Positions 15,188 through 19,154 of a stretch of 19,154 bases of DNA are shown here, piece by piece (positions within the stretch are counted from its first letter, which is position 1; each line of letters opens with the position of its first letter). The notes beneath the pieces are model-generated. The model searched no databases, had not been told where the DNA came from, and saw nothing but the letters and a program-made list of their open reading frames with translations. The stretch comes from SW10 sp965657795 (GTDB taxonomy: Bacteria > Verrucomicrobiota > Verrucomicrobiia > Verrucomicrobiales > Akkermansiaceae). A program made the position numbers and the translations under genes. Where the stretch lies: positions 1-19,154 of the forward strand of contig CBFHQJ010000098.1 in assembly GCA_965657795.1 (NCBI GenBank). The letters are read 5' to 3'.

Positions 15188-15697
15188 TCACTCGGGATCC
15201 GGACAGGTGCAAATGAAGTTCAGTAAACCGGACGGATTTTGATCGCGGAGCTCCACCCCGCTAAGTTCCATGGTTCGGAAAAACTGATCGATTTTTGACT
15301 GCGGAATTCCATACCACGGAGGAGCTCCGCAACATTGGTAGAAATCCACAACACGTGGCTCGGGCAAACGCTCCAAACCAATCTTCAAGTCCTCCACCGA
15401 AGAATAAACTTGGTGTCCGAAATTCCCGGTCGTTAGATCAAAAACCACCTTGGGAGTTTCCAGAGTCCCCTCATTGCGAAAAACAAGAGCAACCTCGCTC
15501 TCAAGCGTGCAAAACTGACCGCCTAAAGCAAACACGACAATCCGGCCATCATCTGTCATTTCCCCAACCCGATAAGTTGGCTTGAAATCATCGCCGCCTC
15601 CTGAAGGTGAAGTCGGTTCCTCCGGATCCAGCTTCAACCCAAAATACAAGGCCGCCAAAATCGAGACCACCATGAAAAACATACTGATTTTTCTCAT
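15188..15697 (-). CDS. Small membrane-anchored protein of unknown function
   Basis: This 169-residue protein has an N-terminal hydrophobic segment (residues 6-20, MFFMVVSILAALYFG) after a basic MRKIS. A short Pro/Ser/Gly linker follows, then an outer domain of about 125 residues with five cysteines: C63, the pair C122-C123 in YQCCGAPPWYG, and C163 and C165 in ICTCPDPE. There is no lipobox, so it is likely a membrane-anchored or secreted protein whose cysteines form disulfides or bind a ligand. I do not recognise the family. It starts inside the stop of the upstream CotH gene (ATGA at 15694-15697), so the two are very likely translated together and may function together. Met6 or Met9 are alternative starts, but ATG at 15697 gives the overlap and a basic n-region. 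It ends 10 bp from the convergent giant gene. Confidence 0.75.
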   Translation of the reverse strand: MRKISMFFMVVSILAALYFGLKLDPEEPTSPSGGGDDFKPTYRVGEMTDDGRIVVFALGGQFCTLESEVALVFRNEGTLETPKVVFDLTTGNFGHQVYSSVEDLKIGLERLPEPRVVDFYQCCGAPPWYGIPQSKIDQFFRTMELSGVELRDQNPSGLLNFICTCPDPE

Positions 15698-18600
15698 GGC
15701 CGCATTTCAATTTTTAATCTGAAGAATTTCACCCCGGGGCTCTTGTCGAGCTGCAGAAGAATTTCATCCCTTCTCTCATCAAGAGTTCCCTCCTCCACTA
15801 CAAAGATTGAATCGGAGACTTTCCACGATTCGAGATCTGAAGACTGCTCAACGAGCATTTGCAGCGAGTCAGCGCCAACCCGGCGGGTGACACGCAAGAC
15901 GAGATTGGCATCATGCACCTCCAATCGAATCGCCTCGGGACCACTGCTGGACTCCCGGGGATTCGCCCCCAAATAAAACTCCAACAAATCGTCCAATCCA
16001 TCACCGTCGGTGTCATTCCCGGCAACTCCGTCAAATTCGACGGCATCATGACTCCCCGGACTCCCGCCGACTTTCCCACTCCGACGCCACTCGCCGCCAA
16101 TTGATTTTACCAAACTGTAGCCCGCCCCATCGGCAGCAGCCGGCCACGGGAATTCGTCATCGAAAGTCACCTCATCGATCAAAGCGCCATCCCGGGCAAA
16201 AAGAGCGATCCGCTCGCCACCATTGTCGAGGTCACCCGTGAACTCTCCTGCAATCATCCCCGACTCTTCAAAATCATCTTTGTTTCCAACAAGCACCAAG
16301 CGCTCTCCCGGCCCCAAGACCCAAAGAATTGGATTGGGACCATTGCCGAAAGAGAAGCCCAACCCGTCATCGAACCAAACACCCCGCAAATCAACCGGCC
16401 CGTTTGAGAAATTCCACAACTCAACGAACTCTTCTCCGCCATCACCACTGGCCGGATGATAATGAATTTCGCTAATGGCCAGATTTTCCGCACTTGCCGG
16501 AACCGTGCCCACGTAAAATACTGCCGTCGTCAAAGCACTCCACACTCCGTTATTCAATGTTCGCGCTTTGACGATTACCGACTCCGTCAAGTTAAGCGGA
16601 CCGGTATAAATCCCAGCATCAGGCGCTCGGGGATCGCTGTCATTCAGAGTATATCGAACTTCACCCGCGCCTACCGATATCAACAATGGGAAGCCAGCTG
16701 AAACATCACCCCCAAACTTCGAAAACACAGGGGCTTCAACCCCGGGATACAGGTTCTGATTTCGCAACTGATTCAACACCGTAGCCGTTCGACCGGGAAA
16801 GTACGAGTTTCGTCTGACATTGACTTGATTCAACCACTCCACTCCAACCGCATAGGGATTCCCGGCGCGCTGCGCATCCCCCCACCTTGCAGACTCAGCC
16901 ACAAGAGACACCCGCAGCTCTTGGACAAATTCGTTAAAAACATTCTCCACCGCACCAGGCCTCAAAACTCCGCTATTGAAGAAATGACGATGTACGCGAT
17001 CCGCAAACATCATACGATATTCGGGATTCTGACGTAGTCGTTGATGAACCCCAGTCGGACGGTTCACATTATTTTTCGTGGTGGAGTCTGTCCCGGAACC
17101 CAAAATACTTCGCTCGGAATCCCACACGAAAAATCGAAACCGATCATCCTCGTCCCGCCGCCTCGCCGCCTGCCAGTTGTTATGATCCCAGTCCGAATTC
17201 CCGGTGTAGAAATTCAGGATCAGCCAATCGATGTAGTTCTCGAGATCCAGCAGCTCCTGAATCGCGGCGAAATTCACCTCATCCACCAGACCATCCGCAG
17301 CCAAAGCGACCACTTGTTGCCAAGCATCAAGAGTCCCGTCTTCCGCCTCCACGGAACTTGGCGGAGAAGCCTTCACTACATCCCAGTCATCCTTGTCGCC
17401 GCCATAAGCATTGGCCATCGAGTCTCCTTCAATTCGCTCGATCGTATTAAAGACTCCCCAGTAGAGTCCATTGAGATAGACGTGAATATGGTCTTGCTTG
17501 CTTGCAGGTTGATGCATGCGGCTCTGCAACTCGCGGGACAACTGATCGCGAATATAAAGGGCTTCGGCTCGCTGCGTCGCCGAGGGATGAAACCACGAAT
17601 CACCATTCTGCCCCCGCAGGAGACAGCTGTTCACCTCATCATCGTCGCCATCATCCCCGAACAAGGGAAAGACCAACTTCGAAGGTCCATAACTACTCCG
17701 AAACACCAACCTCATGTTGTGCTTCTTCCGTGACGTAGATCGACTGGCATTGCCAAAGATTCTCATCCCCGCATCCACTTGAATCTCCTTCCCATGCGGA
17801 AAGTCAAAAAACTCTGCCGAGACTTTCCGCTCCCAGATCGATCCTCTCGCAATCGTGGAATTGGCATAGATTCCACCAATCGCTGGATCGGTATTATTAT
17901 TGAACCAGTCATCCACCTCCATGACCAGCGACAAGGTCGGGAGGTCGCGAAGGGCCGTTTTAATTTCGGCCAGTGTTCCAATCTTGGCCGAATCATCCAT
18001 GGCATAATCGGCCGAAACCGAGGGCTGCCATACCGATGGAAAACCGGCCGGAGCTGCGGGCTGATCCAACACATCGTCCAAGAAAAGGTAAGACCGCGTC
18101 ATGATTTTCAGCGGAACCTCATCACCACGAAAAGCTCCAGCACGCAAGATGGTTGTCTTACTCACGGGAATCGGATCAACATACAATTGCCCGCCCGTCT
18201 TCGTCGGCTCAGTGCCATCGATGGTGAAATAGATCTCTGCTTCGACTGCCTCTGTCGACAAAACAACTTCGAATGGCTCTTCAAAAAATCCCCGTCCAAC
18301 ATCTGCAGCTACTTCCTCCTCCACGAATCCCGCCGCGACCACACCGTTCACCCCGCCCGGTGTAGGGTTCACAAAATATCCCGTTTCATCCGCCGACACG
18401 CCCCACGAGACCCCGGGCTGCTGGGAAGGAAACCCACTTACAAATCCATCATGAACCGTCACTCCGTCGGGCTCGATAAGCGCCAGGTATTCACCCTCCT
18501 GGCTCAGCCGAAAGTTGGTATGTAGTTCCCCTCCGGCACCCACACGATTCTTCCCGCTGGCAAAGATAAGGAGGTATCCCTCTCCTTGGACCGTTCCCTG

Positions 18601-19154
18601 TGGAATCTCCCACTTGGTGAGATTCTCCGGGTCGTCTGTCAAATACCACCCGGCGAGACTGCCGATAATTCCTCCTTGGTTTGAAACCTCGATCCAATCT
18701 GATTCATCGCCATCCTCATCTTGGAGCGGGCCGGTATTATTGGCCAAAATTTCACTGATTCGAAAAGGGCCAATCGGCCCCACTTCGACCGTAATTGAAC
18801 GCTCCTCCAACACCTTCCCGTTTGCTGCGAACAAGGTATAGGTTGTCGTTTCCCTCGGGCTGACAGTCACACTTCTCTCTTCCAACTCAAAGTTCCCAAC
18901 CCCTTGATCCATCGCAATCCCAATCACGGCTTCGCTCAAATCCCAACTTAGCTTAGTCGATTGCCCCGCTTCAATCCCCGGTGGATCCGCCTTCAAAAAG
19001 GTAATTTGAGGCACCTCATCGATCGACTCGTAGTGTTCCAGGAGGCGAGCTGTCGAAAGGGCTTCATCATAGAAAGCCACTTCATCGATGATCCCATTGA
19101 AGTACTGCCCATTGATTCCTTTTTGGATTCCCACGAGGAAATCTCCCTCACTTG
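15694..19154 (-). CDS. Lamin-tail / CotH-kinase secreted protein, 5' end outside window
   Basis: The frame is open to the right edge, so the start lies beyond 19154; the first GTG (19134) is internal. Numbering from that GTG (1146 residues): the end of a LamG domain (1-36, NGIIDEVAFYDEALS), an Ig-like domain (about 42-118), lamin-tail 1 (123-262), a chitobiase-C-terminal-like domain (about 284-348, IYFTIDGTEPT), a CotH kinase domain (about 400-785), a second chitobiase-like domain (805-876), lamin-tail 2 (884-1030), a DTDGDGLDD calcium hinge (1041-1049), and the C-terminal module ending FFRLKIEMRP. CotH features are orthodox: GMRIFGNASRSTSRKKHNMRL (456-476, with K470/K471), D648 and N653 (SDWDHNN), and WDSE (671-674). 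It is probably an extracellular kinase-like surface protein; its substrate is not known. Its TGA overlaps the start of the small downstream gene. Confidence 0.9.
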   Translation of the reverse strand, partial: SEGDFLVGIQKGINGQYFNGIIDEVAFYDEALSTARLLEHYESIDEVPQITFLKADPPGIEAGQSTKLSWDLSEAVIGIAMDQGVGNFELEERSVTVSPRETTTYTLFAANGKVLEERSITVEVGPIGPFRISEILANNTGPLQDEDGDESDWIEVSNQGGIIGSLAGWYLTDDPENLTKWEIPQGTVQGEGYLLIFASGKNRVGAGGELHTNFRLSQEGEYLALIEPDGVTVHDGFVSGFPSQQPGVSWGVSADETGYFVNPTPGGVNGVVAAGFVEEEVAADVGRGFFEEPFEVVLSTEAVEAEIYFTIDGTEPTKTGGQLYVDPIPVSKTTILRAGAFRGDEVPLKIMTRSYLFLDDVLDQPAAPAGFPSVWQPSVSADYAMDDSAKIGTLAEIKTALRDLPTLSLVMEVDDWFNNNTDPAIGGIYANSTIARGSIWERKVSAEFFDFPHGKEIQVDAGMRIFGNASRSTSRKKHNMRLVFRSSYGPSKLVFPLFGDDGDDDEVNSCLLRGQNGDSWFHPSATQRAEALYIRDQLSRELQSRMHQPASKQDHIHVYLNGLYWGVFNTIERIEGDSMANAYGGDKDDWDVVKASPPSSVEAEDGTLDAWQQVVALAADGLVDEVNFAAIQELLDLENYIDWLILNFYTGNSDWDHNNWQAARRRDEDDRFRFFVWDSERSILGSGTDSTTKNNVNRPTGVHQRLRQNPEYRMMFADRVHRHFFNSGVLRPGAVENVFNEFVQELRVSLVAESARWGDAQRAGNPYAVGVEWLNQVNVRRNSYFPGRTATVLNQLRNQNLYPGVEAPVFSKFGGDVSAGFPLLISVGAGEVRYTLNDSDPRAPDAGIYTGPLNLTESVIVKARTLNNGVWSALTTAVFYVGTVPASAENLAISEIHYHPASGDGGEEFVELWNFSNGPVDLRGVWFDDGLGFSFGNGPNPILWVLGPGERLVLVGNKDDFEESGMIAGEFTGDLDNGGERIALFARDGALIDEVTFDDEFPWPAAADGAGYSLVKSIGGEWRRSGKVGGSPGSHDAVEFDGVAGNDTDGDGLDDLLEFYLGANPRESSSGPEAIRLEVHDANLVLRVTRRVGADSLQMLVEQSSDLESWKVSDSIFVVEEGTLDERRDEILLQLDKSPGVKFFRLKIEMRP

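Noticed and set aside
15190..15205. GGGATCCGG palindrome as a bidirectional terminator
   Set aside because: The stem is too short and lacks a T-tract on either strand.
17041..18525. Two long plus-strand open frames (17041-17733 and 17779-18525)
   Set aside because: They lie opposite the CotH and lamin-tail coding region, show no recognisable domains and have compositions typical of a complementary-strand shadow.

Overview
The window looks like chromosomal DNA of a Verrucomicrobiota bacterium, most likely a free-living or marine member of Verrucomicrobiales. This is inferred from protein style, not from a marker gene. The clues are a PEP-CTERM protein with an IPEPSS...RRARS tail, very long secreted proteins that mix lamin-tail, LamG, thrombospondin-3-like and CotH-kinase domains, and a general lack of Shine-Dalgarno sequences. 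No rRNA, tRNA, CRISPR array, transposase or phage gene was seen.

Left part (1-5584). The 3' end of a sodium/solute symporter gene finishes at a GC-rich terminator. A tight five-gene forward operon follows: a MoxR-type AAA+ ATPase, a DUF58 protein, a small membrane protein resembling the DUF4381 position of such operons, and two membrane-anchored von Willebrand A (VWA) proteins of BatA and BatB type. Two junctions are overlaps (ATGA and TAATG). The two ~40-nt gaps are filled almost entirely by a short repeat containing TTCAGATCTCAAAT, and a third copy lies in frame inside the signal sequence of the middle gene. A perfect 13-bp hairpin ends the operon. MoxR/VWA modules are generally thought to act as chaperone-like systems for envelope or metal-dependent proteins; that role here is inference.

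Middle part (5625-8919). Two adjacent secreted-protein genes share a ~227-residue N-terminal domain at about 87% identity by hand count, without gaps. The first copy ends in a PEP-CTERM sorting signal. The second is fused to a cadherin-like domain, calcium-binding thrombospondin-3-like repeats and a C-terminal module. A terminator-like hairpin follows.

Right part (8929-19154). A 2082-residue forward gene encodes a secreted lamin-tail/CotH protein with two apparent nested domain insertions. Facing it on the minus strand is a second, partial lamin-tail/CotH protein gene running off the right edge. It is coupled by an ATGA overlap to a small membrane-anchored, cysteine-containing protein of unknown function. 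The two convergent transcription units end 10 bp apart. The genes from 5625 rightward look like a cell-surface or secreted set with two predicted extracellular CotH-type kinases. Whether they form one system is not shown by the sequence.
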